Shown: in pieces, positions 1 through 5,627 of the stretch | How positions within the stretch are numbered: position 1 is the stretch's first letter | Layout: the number at the start of each line of letters is the position of its first letter | NCBI GenBank assembly: GCA_029781465.1 | Contig: JAKOWQ010000284.1 | Coordinates: forward strand, 1 to 9,514 | Direction: 5' to 3' | Source of the DNA: Pseudomonadota bacterium | GTDB lineage: Bacteria > Pseudomonadota > Alphaproteobacteria > Sphingomonadales > Sphingomonadaceae | DNA length: 9,514 bases | The notes under the pieces: generated by a model | What the model saw: only the letters and a program-made list of their open reading frames with translations | Database searches by the model: none | Told to the model about the DNA's origin: nothing | Made by a program: the position numbers and the translations under genes

Positions 1-872
1 CCGTTGAAGGTAAGGTCGAAACTGACCCGTTTGGGGCTGCCGTGACGGGTCAGCGCGCCCACCAGCAGGTCGGTCAGCCTTGCGGCCTCGGGGCGGTTGA
101 AGCCCAGATTGTTGACCAGATCGGGCTCGAACACGAAGACCACAGGGTAGAGCGGGCGCAAGGCGGGCACGTCGAGCTCGGGCTGATCCGGGTCATCCTC
201 CGGCGCATCACCCAGCGCGATTGCGCGCAGCGCCGGATAGTCACCATCGCCAACATAGCTGACCAGCGCGCGGGCATCCGAATCGCCCCAGACCAGCGGC
301 ACCAGCCCTTTGCCCTTGCCCGACATGACCTTGTCGGTGCGCGCCAGCGTCCCGGCGATGCCGATGCTGCTCCATCCGCCCGGGCGGGTGCCCTTGTCCA
401 TCGGCTCAAGATAGAGCGTGATCTCGTCGTGAAAGCCGGGCCAATTCGGCGCTCCGGCCTCGACCAGGCGGACCCAGCCGGGCTTGCCGTTCTTCTCGAA
501 CCCCAGCTGCGGAACGGCGATCCACTTGGGGGTAATCACCAGGGTCGGTCCGATCCGGCGCCGGGCCTCGACCACCTGGTTGAGTTCCTTGATGTCGGCA
601 ATTGCGGGCGGGGTCAGCACCAGCAGTCCGCCTTGGCGCAATTGCCCGCGCGCCTCGACCAGATCGACCTGATAGCCGCGCTTGCCGAGATAGGCGGCCA
701 TCGCGGCATAGCCGGCCAACCCCTTGCTCGCGGCATGGGCCTGGCCGTTGTTGCGCTCGCCATCGGCGATGCCGCGCCCGATCAGCCACAGCAGCAGCAG
801 AAAGGCCAGCGCGCCCGCCGCCACCAGCAGCATCGCGGTGCGGCGCGAGAAGGGGGATGCGGGGGCGCTCAT
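1..872 (-). CDS. DUF4350 domain membrane protein (3' end beyond the window)
   Basis: The frame reads from ATG at 872 to the left edge without a stop, so 290 codons are visible and the C-terminus is missing. The start is set by an ATGA overlap with the stop of the upstream DUF4129 gene, which implies translational coupling. The N-terminus is a short basic segment (SRR, residues 9-11) followed by a hydrophobic helix at about residues 13-32 (TAMLLVAAGALAFLLLLWLI), a likely membrane anchor. The soluble part that follows has the DUF4350 pattern: a segment rich in G, Y and A (GLAGYAAMAAYLGKRGYQVD), then a stretch predicted as beta-alpha (GGLLVLTPPAIADIKELNQV) that resembles a GATase-like fold. DUF4350 proteins usually lie beside MoxR AAA+ ATPase, DUF58 and DUF4129 genes, which agrees with the upstream neighbour. 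The biochemical role is not established; an envelope or chaperone-linked function is inferred only from this neighbourhood. Confidence 0.82.
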   Translation of the reverse strand, partial: MSAPASPFSRRTAMLLVAAGALAFLLLLWLIGRGIADGERNNGQAHAASKGLAGYAAMAAYLGKRGYQVDLVEARGQLRQGGLLVLTPPAIADIKELNQVVEARRRIGPTLVITPKWIAVPQLGFEKNGKPGWVRLVEAGAPNWPGFHDEITLYLEPMDKGTRPGGWSSIGIAGTLARTDKVMSGKGKGLVPLVWGDSDARALVSYVGDGDYPALRAIALGDAPEDDPDQPELDVPALRPLYPVVFVFEPDLVNNLGFNRPEAARLTDLLVGALTRHGSPKRVSFDLTFN

Positions 873-1564
873 CCGGCCGCCGCGCCGGTTGCGGGCAGGC
901 GCTCGAGCGCGAAGCGCACATAGGCATCGCGCGCCGCCTGCCAGTCAGCCAGGGAAAGCGCGCCGAGCGCGAAAAAGCTGCGTTCGACCCGCGCCGCGAT
1001 CAGCGCAAAGGCCTGGCGCGCGGCATCGGGCAGGGCGCCGATCGCCGCAATCTCGCGCGCGGTGCTGGCAGGATGGACCCAATCGGGCCGGGCTGCGGCG
1101 ATCTGCCGCACCGAACGGTGCAGCAAAAGGTGGGTCGCCTCGTCGAACCGGCCCTCGGCGGCAAGGCGATCGGCATCCTCGAGCAGCGCGAGCGCTTCCA
1201 GACGGTCGGGCGCCCATTCGGGCTCACCCGCTGCGTGCCCCGCGCCGGACTGGCGCAGCCGCCAGCGCTGGATCAGCGGCTGGAGAACTTGCCAGAGGAC
1301 ATAGAGCAGGATCAGCGCCCCGATCCCGATCAGCACCCATTTGAGCACGTCCCACGACATGCCGAAGGCGCGGCCGATCGGTTCGAACAGATCGCGCAGG
1401 AACTCGCCCAGCGCCTTGAGCCAGGCGGGGGGCTCGGCAGCCTTTTCGCTCAGCTCGGGAAGCGGGGTGTACTGGATCGAGGCGTCGGAATGCACCGCCT
1501 GCCAATCGCGCGCGGCGTCCTGTGCAGCCTGTGCCCCTTCGATCGCCGCCTGCTTGGTGCTCAC
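869..1564 (-). CDS. DUF4129 domain-containing membrane protein
   Basis: This 231-residue protein has an acidic N-terminal region, a proline-containing segment before the membrane (EPPAWLKALGEF, about 45-56), one transmembrane helix at about 74-96 (LKWVLIGIGALILLYVLWQV) and a helical cytoplasmic C-terminal domain. The C-terminal domain carries the DUF4129 signature: an alpha-helical repeat-like stretch (LLEDADRLAAEGRFDEATHL, about 128-147), then LLLHRSVRQ and HPASTAREIA (about 164-173). I chose the GTG at 1564 because it clears the pheA stop by 61 bases; a further GTG at 1582 and longer readings that run into pheA are possible. No strong Shine-Dalgarno site is visible, so the start is uncertain by a few codons. 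The stop overlaps the next gene's ATG (ATGA). DUF4129 proteins are usual partners of MoxR ATPases and DUF58 proteins; the molecular role is unknown. Confidence 0.82.
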   Translation of the reverse strand: MSTKQAAIEGAQAAQDAARDWQAVHSDASIQYTPLPELSEKAAEPPAWLKALGEFLRDLFEPIGRAFGMSWDVLKWVLIGIGALILLYVLWQVLQPLIQRWRLRQSGAGHAAGEPEWAPDRLEALALLEDADRLAAEGRFDEATHLLLHRSVRQIAAARPDWVHPASTAREIAAIGALPDAARQAFALIAARVERSFFALGALSLADWQAARDAYVRFALERLPATGAAAG

Positions 1565-1625
1565 GGTCGCAACTGGTGGCACGGCGCAAGTGCTGGAGCA
1601 AGCGGCAGAATGGACCCGAACGGAG

Positions 1626-2519
1626 TTATTTGCGCTGCAATTCCTGCGGATAGCAGCCCAGCAGCCGCAGCTCGTTGGAATGGAACGCCAGCTCTTCCAG
1701 CGCGCGGTCAACCGCTGGATCGCCGGGCGCCCCGACGATATCGGCAAAAAAGGCCGTGGCGGTGAAGCTAGCGCCCTTCTGGTAGCTTTCCAGCTTGGTC
1801 ATGTTGACCCCGTTGGTGGCGAAACCGCCCATCGCCTTGTAGAGTGCGGCGGGCACGTTCTTCACCTCGAAGACAAAGGTCGTCATCGTTGGCCGTCCTG
1901 CCAGATCGGCGGGATCGAGCGGCTTGTTGGCAAGGATCACGAACCGCGTGGTGTTGTCGTGCGCGTCCTCGATCCCCTCGTCCACGATCCTGAGCCCGTA
2001 AAGCTCGGCCGCGATCCGCGGCGAAATCGCGCAGGCTTGCGGATCGCCCATCTCGGCAACGTAGGCTGCCGCGCCCGCGGTATCGGCGTAGGCCATCGGC
2101 ACGATGCCGCGTTCGCGCAGATAGCGGCGGGTCTGTCCCAAAGCCTGGGGATGGCTGTAGGCCGCCTTGAACGGCCCCTCGCCCAGCGCCATCAGCGCGT
2201 AGGAGATCGGCAGGAAATGCTCACCGATGATGTAGAGCCCGCTTTCGGGAAGCAGGAAGTGGATATCGGCCACCCGCCCGTGCTGCGAATTCTCGATCGG
2301 GATGATCGCCCGCGCGGCGCGCCCTTCCTTCACCGCCTCGATCGCATCCTCGAAGCTGAAGCACGGCAGCGGAAGGCAGGCGGGATCGTATTCCAGCGCG
2401 GCACGGTGGCCGTTGCAGCCCGGTGCGCCCTGAAACGAGATCGCGCGCGCGGGATCGGCGGCTGCGGCCTGGGCCATCTGCTCGACCAGGGCGAGCGCGG
2501 GGGCGGGAAAGCTGTGCAT
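1626..2519 (-). CDS. pheA: Prephenate dehydratase
   Basis: The product converts prephenate to phenylpyruvate (decarboxylation plus dehydration) in cytosolic phenylalanine synthesis. It is a 297-residue monofunctional enzyme with no chorismate mutase domain. The catalytic PDT domain covers about residues 25-200: FQGAPGCNG (29-37), IPIENS (73-78), SHPQALGQ (122-129) and the conserved NTTRF (189-193), whose TRF is needed for catalysis in this family. A C-terminal ACT domain (about 211-290), with ALYKAMGGFATNGVNMTKLE and ES-YQ (244-247), is the expected phenylalanine-binding regulatory domain, so feedback inhibition is likely. The start at ATG 2519 matches usual sphingomonad PheA N-termini; the frame stays open upstream to 2657 but that extension is low-complexity and reaches into a palindrome. 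No Shine-Dalgarno site is evident. It is separated from the upstream LOG gene by the composite palindrome, so it may have its own promoter. Confidence 0.95.
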   Translation of the reverse strand: MHSFPAPALALVEQMAQAAAADPARAISFQGAPGCNGHRAALEYDPACLPLPCFSFEDAIEAVKEGRAARAIIPIENSQHGRVADIHFLLPESGLYIIGEHFLPISYALMALGEGPFKAAYSHPQALGQTRRYLRERGIVPMAYADTAGAAAYVAEMGDPQACAISPRIAAELYGLRIVDEGIEDAHDNTTRFVILANKPLDPADLAGRPTMTTFVFEVKNVPAALYKAMGGFATNGVNMTKLESYQKGASFTATAFFADIVGAPGDPAVDRALEELAFHSNELRLLGCYPQELQRK

Positions 2520-2600
2520 CGCGCTGGCGGGTAGGGGAGTCCGGGAAAGGAGGCAACGGTTGTTGTTTGGTGGGGTTGGAACGGGTTTCTTGCTGGGTGC

Positions 2601-2622
2601 GCTGATCGCCTCCGCGATCAGC
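2601..2622. repeat. Small hairpin, left flank of the composite palindrome
   Basis: Perfect 9-bp inverted repeat GCTGATCGC / GCGATCAGC with a 4-base loop (CTCC). It ends 3 bases before the left arm of the large inverted repeat. No run of T follows on either strand, so it is not a standard Rho-independent terminator. Confidence 0.7.
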
Positions 2623-2625
2623 TTG

Positions 2626-2709
2626 GCCTTGCCGGCCCGCTCCCCCGGCCCAACCACCCACAGGGTACCATGAACGGGTGGTTGGGCCGGGGGAGCGGGC
2701 CGGCAAGGC
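2626..2709. repeat. Perfect 34-bp inverted repeat (large hairpin)
   Basis: The arms 2626-2659 and 2676-2709 are exact reverse complements over 34 bp, about 80% G+C, around a 16-base spacer (2660-2675) that contains GGTACC. It lies between the LOG gene stop (2767) and the pheA start (2519), both on the minus strand, and would form a very stable stem in that transcript. No T-tract follows. It could be a dispersed extragenic palindrome, a transcript-stabilising or transcript-terminating structure, or a miniature-element remnant; the sequence alone does not decide. Each arm is flanked on its outer side by a separate 9-bp hairpin. Confidence 0.85.
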
Positions 2710-2710
2710 A

Positions 2711-2732
2711 GGACAGGGCGGATGCCCTGTCC
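2711..2732. repeat. Small hairpin, right flank of the composite palindrome
   Basis: Perfect 9-bp inverted repeat GGACAGGGC / GCCCTGTCC with a 4-base loop (GGAT), starting 1 base after the right arm of the large repeat. It has the same stem and loop length as the left-flank hairpin but a different sequence. Confidence 0.7.
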
Positions 2733-2752
2733 GCACCGCCGTGAGGCGGCGC
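2733..2752. repeat. Short imperfect hairpin downstream of the LOG gene
   Basis: CCGCC-GTGA-GGCGG (2736-2749) forms a 5-bp stem. After one mismatch the stem extends by two more pairs to 2733 and 2752. It directly adjoins the 2711-2732 hairpin and is 14 bases beyond the LOG stop codon, so it is the first structure met by the minus-strand transcript. It is short enough in GC-rich DNA that chance is possible. Confidence 0.4.
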
Positions 2753-2766
2753 GAGCTCCTCACCCT

Positions 2767-3348
2767 TCACAAATCGCTGCTCTTCATCGCGAAAATCGGG
2801 GTGTGCGGGACGTGCGCGGCCATCCGGGCGAGCAGCAGATCCAGCTCCGGCTCGGCGATGATGATCCCCTGATGCGCCGGGCGGACAAAGCCGACCGCGG
2901 CCATGTGGTGGATGAAGGCGATCAGGTGATCGTAGAACCCGAAGGAATTGAGCAGCCCGACCGGCTTGGTGTGATAGCCCAGCTGCGCCCAGCTGACCGC
3001 TTCCCACAGCTCGTCCATCGTCCCCACCCCGCCCGGGATGGTCACGAACCCGTCGGACAGGCGGGTGAAGGCCGCCTTGCGCTCGTGCATGCCCGAGACA
3101 GTGATCAGCTCGGTACAATCGTGATTGGCGACTTCGGCATTGGCGAGCGCTTCGGGAATCACCCCGATCACCTCGCCCCCGGCATCGAGCGCGCCCTTGG
3201 CGACCGCGCCCATCAGCCCCAGCCGTCCGCCGCCATAGACCACCCCGATCCCGCGCCCGGCCAGATCGCGGCCGATCGTTTCGGCAAGCTCCAGATAGCG
3301 CGGATCGGCCGGACTGGCCGACCCGCAATAGACCGCAAGGCGTTTCAC
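2767..3348 (-). CDS. LOG family (TIGR00730) nucleoside 5'-monophosphate phosphoribohydrolase
   Basis: The 193-residue product has the full LOG-family pattern: N-terminal Rossmann-like strand (LAVYCGSA, 4-11), GGGRLGLMG (39-47), the MHERK segment (87-91) and the diagnostic PGGVGTMDE (105-113), which forms the active site. Characterised members hydrolyse cytokinin riboside 5'-monophosphates or related nucleotides to the free base plus ribose 5-phosphate; the natural substrate in a free-living alphaproteobacterium is uncertain. Length is normal for the family. The start is GTG at 3348, fixed by a GTGA overlap with the crtI stop and by a strong GGAGGAG site five bases upstream. It is therefore almost certainly translated from the crtI transcript. 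The older product label 'lysine decarboxylase' for this family is a misannotation. Confidence 0.92.
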   Translation of the reverse strand: MKRLAVYCGSASPADPRYLELAETIGRDLAGRGIGVVYGGGRLGLMGAVAKGALDAGGEVIGVIPEALANAEVANHDCTELITVSGMHERKAAFTRLSDGFVTIPGGVGTMDELWEAVSWAQLGYHTKPVGLLNSFGFYDHLIAFIHHMAAVGFVRPAHQGIIIAEPELDLLLARMAAHVPHTPIFAMKSSDL

Positions 3349-4871
3349 CTCAGCTCCTCCAGCATCAGTTTGGCGGTAATCTTCGCGCCGGCCAGCACGC
3401 CGGGCACCCCGGCGCCGGGATGGGTGCTGGCCCCGGCAAGATAGAAGTTGGCGATCCTGGGATCACGGTTATGCGGCCGCAGCCACCAGCTCTGCCGAAG
3501 GCTCGGCTCAAGCCCCCAGGCCGAGCCCAGATGGGCGTTGAATTCAAGCGCGAGATCGCGCGGGGTGACGTGGAAGCGCGCGACGATCCGATCGTGGATA
3601 TCGGGCACCAGGCGGCGGCCGATCTCGTCAAGGATGCGCTTTTCGACCAGCGGGCCGATCTGCTCCCAATCGAGCGGCAGCTTGCCCTGGTGGGCGACCG
3701 GGATCGCGGCGCTGAACACGCTCTTGCCCTCGGGCGCGAGCGAGGGGTCGGTGACGCTGGGGTGGGTCAGCACGATCAGCTGGTCCTGTGGCAGCACCCC
3801 GTGCTCGAAGATATCCTCCATCAGCCCGGCAAAGCGCGCGTTCATCAGCACCATCGAGTGGGGAATGCCGGGCCACGAACCCTCCAGCGCGAAATGGACC
3901 GTGAAGCTGCCGGGCGAAAAATCCATCCGTGCCAGCCTGCGCGCGGTTTGCGTACCGTAGGCGCTTTCGCCCAGCAGATCGCGGTAGGTGTGGACCACGT
4001 CGGCATTGCTGGCGACCGCGTCGAAGCGTTCCTTCCACCCGCTCTGGGTCTCGACCTCGCTGGCGCGGTTGCCGAGCATATGGATGTGCAGCGCCGGATC
4101 GTGCAGGCGCAATTTGCCGCCCAGCCGCTCGAACAAGGCGGCCAGCGCCCCGGCCAGCGCGCCCATTCCGCCCTTGGGCCACCACAGCCCGCCCGCGCGT
4201 TCGGAGCGGTGCAGGGCCGCGTGGACGGCGCTGGCCCGTAGCGGATTTGCTCCCACCAGCAGCGCCTCATAGGAAAGCGCCTCGCGCAGGTGCGGACTGG
4301 CGATGTGGGCCGCGATCAGCGAATCGAGCCCGCGCCAGGCCTGATGCCGCGCCAGCGCCGGAAGCGCCCGCGCCATGGCCAGCGGATCGCCCATCGGCTG
4401 CTGGCCAAACCGGGCCCAGACCTCGTCATGGGCCGATGCGGCATAGCGTGCATAGTCCTCGTATCCGCCCAGATCCTCTGGCGCGAAGCGGGCGATCTCG
4501 CGGGTCAGCGCGGCCTCGTCGGCGGCAAGATCGAAAGTGGCCCCGTCGGGCCAGGAGAAGCGCCGCAGCGGCTGCACCGCGAGCAACTCGACGTGATCCG
4601 CCAGCTCTTCGCCGCCCAGCGCCCACAGCTCGCCCAGCGCCGCCGGATCGGCCAGCGCGCCCGGGCCGCTATCGAACACGAAGCCATCGCGCTCCTCGCC
4701 GCGGGCGTGGCCGCCCGGGCGCCCGCCCGCCTCGACCAGCACGGTCTCGATTCCCGCCGCCTGCAGCCGCACCGCCAGCGCCAGGCCGCCCAGCCCGGCG
4801 CCGATCACGCAGGTGCGCCGCCCGGGAAACACCGGGAGCGAGGGCTGGGGATCGGTTTGCAGACCGGTCAT
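3345..4871 (-). CDS. crtI: CrtI-family phytoene desaturase
   Basis: This 508-residue FAD-dependent enzyme should introduce double bases of conjugation into phytoene (towards neurosporene or lycopene) in membrane-associated carotenoid synthesis. Visible evidence: an N-terminal dinucleotide-binding fold CVIGAGLGGLALAVRLQAAG (21-40) with GxGxxG at 24-29 and the ribose-binding Glu47; FVFDSGP (65-70 region); and the C-terminal FAD motif NFYLAGASTHPGAGVPGVLA (475-494), typical of bacterial CrtI. Length is close to the usual 490-510. I start at ATG 4871, which has a purine-rich AAAGGGGG upstream, rather than at the in-frame 4907. The segment after the Rossmann fold reads PGGHARGE where many CrtI proteins have GGRAY, so it could be a divergent carotenoid desaturase of the same superfamily. 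No crtB, crtY or crtZ is in the window. It is divergent from the GNAT gene and overlaps the downstream LOG gene by GTGA. Confidence 0.88.
   Translation of the reverse strand: MTGLQTDPQPSLPVFPGRRTCVIGAGLGGLALAVRLQAAGIETVLVEAGGRPGGHARGEERDGFVFDSGPGALADPAALGELWALGGEELADHVELLAVQPLRRFSWPDGATFDLAADEAALTREIARFAPEDLGGYEDYARYAASAHDEVWARFGQQPMGDPLAMARALPALARHQAWRGLDSLIAAHIASPHLREALSYEALLVGANPLRASAVHAALHRSERAGGLWWPKGGMGALAGALAALFERLGGKLRLHDPALHIHMLGNRASEVETQSGWKERFDAVASNADVVHTYRDLLGESAYGTQTARRLARMDFSPGSFTVHFALEGSWPGIPHSMVLMNARFAGLMEDIFEHGVLPQDQLIVLTHPSVTDPSLAPEGKSVFSAAIPVAHQGKLPLDWEQIGPLVEKRILDEIGRRLVPDIHDRIVARFHVTPRDLALEFNAHLGSAWGLEPSLRQSWWLRPHNRDPRIANFYLAGASTHPGAGVPGVLAGAKITAKLMLEELR
3354..3360 (-). 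promoter_or_regulatory. Ribosome binding site of the LOG gene
   Basis: GGAGGAG on the minus strand, five bases before the GTG at 3348. It is embedded in the last codons of crtI (Glu-Glu-Leu-Arg) and decides the non-ATG start of the LOG gene. Confidence 0.75.
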
Positions 4872-4945
4872 GGCGCCCCCTTTCGGGCAAAGCGCCAGCC
4901 AGCGCAACCCGGCGCGGCTTGGCGCGCGGAGCCGCTTGCGGCATT
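4872..4945. promoter_or_regulatory. Divergent crtI / GNAT intergenic region (presumed promoters)
   Basis: This 74-base gap separates the crtI start (minus) from the GNAT start (plus) and should hold both promoters. I cannot pick out convincing -35 and -10 boxes. A 6-bp inverted repeat GCGGCT (4914-4919) / AGCCGC (4930-4935) is present but is weak evidence in such GC-rich DNA. No TGT-N12-ACA site of the PpsR type, which controls carotenoid genes in anoxygenic phototrophs, is seen. Confidence 0.35.
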
Positions 4946-5503
4946 ATGCCCCCCGTGCAGATCGAACCCGCCACCCCCGCCGATGCCGCAGCCATCGCCG
5001 CTATCTATGCCCACCATGTGCTGCACGGCACCGCCAGCTACGAGATCGAGCCGCCGGGCACGGAAGAAATGGCGCAGCGCATGCGCAAGGTGCTGGGCAG
5101 TGGCTGGCCCTGGCTGGTGGCGCGGGGCGCCGGGGGCGAGCTGCTCGGCTATGCCTATGCCAGCCAGTTCCGTGATCGCCCCGCCTATCGCTATGTCTGT
5201 GAGAATTCGATCTATATCCGCCATGACCGGCGCGGACAGGGGATCGGCAAGGCCTTGCTCGCGGCATTGCTCGATGCCTGCGCGGCGCAGGGCTTTCGCC
5301 AGATGATCGCGGTGATCGGCGGGGCCGAGCCGGCCTCTGTCGCACTCCACGCCGCCGCCGGATTTGCCCATGCCGGAACGATGCGCGCAATCGGGCGCAA
5401 ACAGGGCCGCTGGCTCGATACGGTCTATATGCAGCGGGCGCTGGGCGAGGGAAGCGGAACCCCGCCACCGCTGGAGCCGGACCGGACAAAACGACCTTCT
5501 TAG
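4946..5503 (+). CDS. GNAT N-acetyltransferase, phosphinothricin acetyltransferase-like
   Basis: The 185-residue product is a cytosolic acetyl-CoA-dependent N-acetyltransferase of the Pat/Bar/YncA subgroup. Evidence: N-terminal IEPATPADAAAIAAIYAHHV (6-25), the TASYEIEPP strand (29-37), WPWLVA (54-59), the YASQFRDRPAYRYVCENSIY segment (71-90) that is characteristic of this subgroup, and the acetyl-CoA pyrophosphate-binding RRGQGIGKAL (95-104). GGAEPASVALHAAAGF (125-140) is the usual later motif. Members acetylate phosphinothricin, methionine sulfoximine or sulfone, or other amino-acid-like amines; which one applies here is unknown. The Pro-rich tail after residue 168 goes beyond the core fold. 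The start at ATG 4946 has no clear Shine-Dalgarno site; GTG 4955 is an alternative. It is the first plus-strand gene, divergent from crtI. Confidence 0.9.
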   Translation: MPPVQIEPATPADAAAIAAIYAHHVLHGTASYEIEPPGTEEMAQRMRKVLGSGWPWLVARGAGGELLGYAYASQFRDRPAYRYVCENSIYIRHDRRGQGIGKALLAALLDACAAQGFRQMIAVIGGAEPASVALHAAAGFAHAGTMRAIGRKQGRWLDTVYMQRALGEGSGTPPPLEPDRTKRPS

Positions 5504-5517
5504 GGTATTCACCCTAA
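5500..5517. promoter_or_regulatory. Inverted repeat at the GNAT stop codon (weak terminator or operator)
   Basis: TTAGGGT-ATTC-ACCCTAA is a perfect 7-bp stem with a 4-base loop. Its left arm contains the GNAT stop codon TAG (5501-5503), and TTT follows the right arm. This could be a weak intrinsic terminator for the GNAT transcript or a protein-binding site in the upstream region of the monooxygenase. It is notably AT-richer than its surroundings. Confidence 0.45.
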
Positions 5518-5559
5518 TTTCTGCTTGATCGGGGCTTGATTCCGGTCAATGCTGGCGGT

Positions 5560-5578
5560 GCGTTTCGAGTCGAAACGC
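5560..5578. promoter_or_regulatory. Perfect 19-bp palindrome, candidate operator of the monooxygenase gene
   Basis: GCGTTTCGA-G-TCGAAACGC: two perfect 9-bp half-sites around one central base, 49 bases before the monooxygenase ATG at 5628. Size, perfect symmetry and position fit a dimeric repressor or activator site (TetR, MarR or GntR type). The related EthA gene of Mycobacterium tuberculosis is controlled by the TetR-family EthR, but no regulator gene is adjacent here, so the link is inference. Confidence 0.5.
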
Positions 5579-5616
5579 GTTGCCATGGCGCGCAAGCACG
5601 CCAGGCGAAGCAAAAT

Positions 5617-5620
5617 GGAG
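5617..5620 (+). promoter_or_regulatory. Ribosome binding site of the monooxygenase gene
   Basis: GGAG within GGAGAGAG, seven bases before ATG 5628. It decides this start over the in-frame TTG at 5580, which has no such site and would overlap the palindrome. Confidence 0.7.
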
Positions 5621-5627
5621 AGAGCGG

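Noticed and set aside
1341..2534. Plus-strand open frame antisense to pheA and DUF4129
   Set aside because: The minus strand encodes a well-conserved prephenate dehydratase over the same bases; the plus-strand product shows no recognisable domain.
2520..2657. N-terminal extension of PheA to 2657
   Set aside because: It would start inside the 34-bp palindrome, is low in complexity and adds nothing known to the PDT family; ATG 2519 gives the usual length.
2626..2709. Standard Rho-independent terminator
   Set aside because: The stem is very strong, but neither side has a T-run after it.
2520..2766. Phenylalanine attenuator or leader peptide before pheA
   Set aside because: No short ORF rich in Phe codons and no terminator with a T-tract was seen on the minus strand.
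3929..4945. Plus-strand open frame upstream of and in frame with the GNAT gene, antisense to crtI
   Set aside because: The Arg/Pro-rich translation is typical of antisense high-GC DNA; only the part from 4946 shows a protein family.
5580..5627. Earlier TTG start for the monooxygenase
   Set aside because: There is no ribosome site before it and it abuts the operator-like palindrome, while ATG 5628 has GGAG at good spacing.
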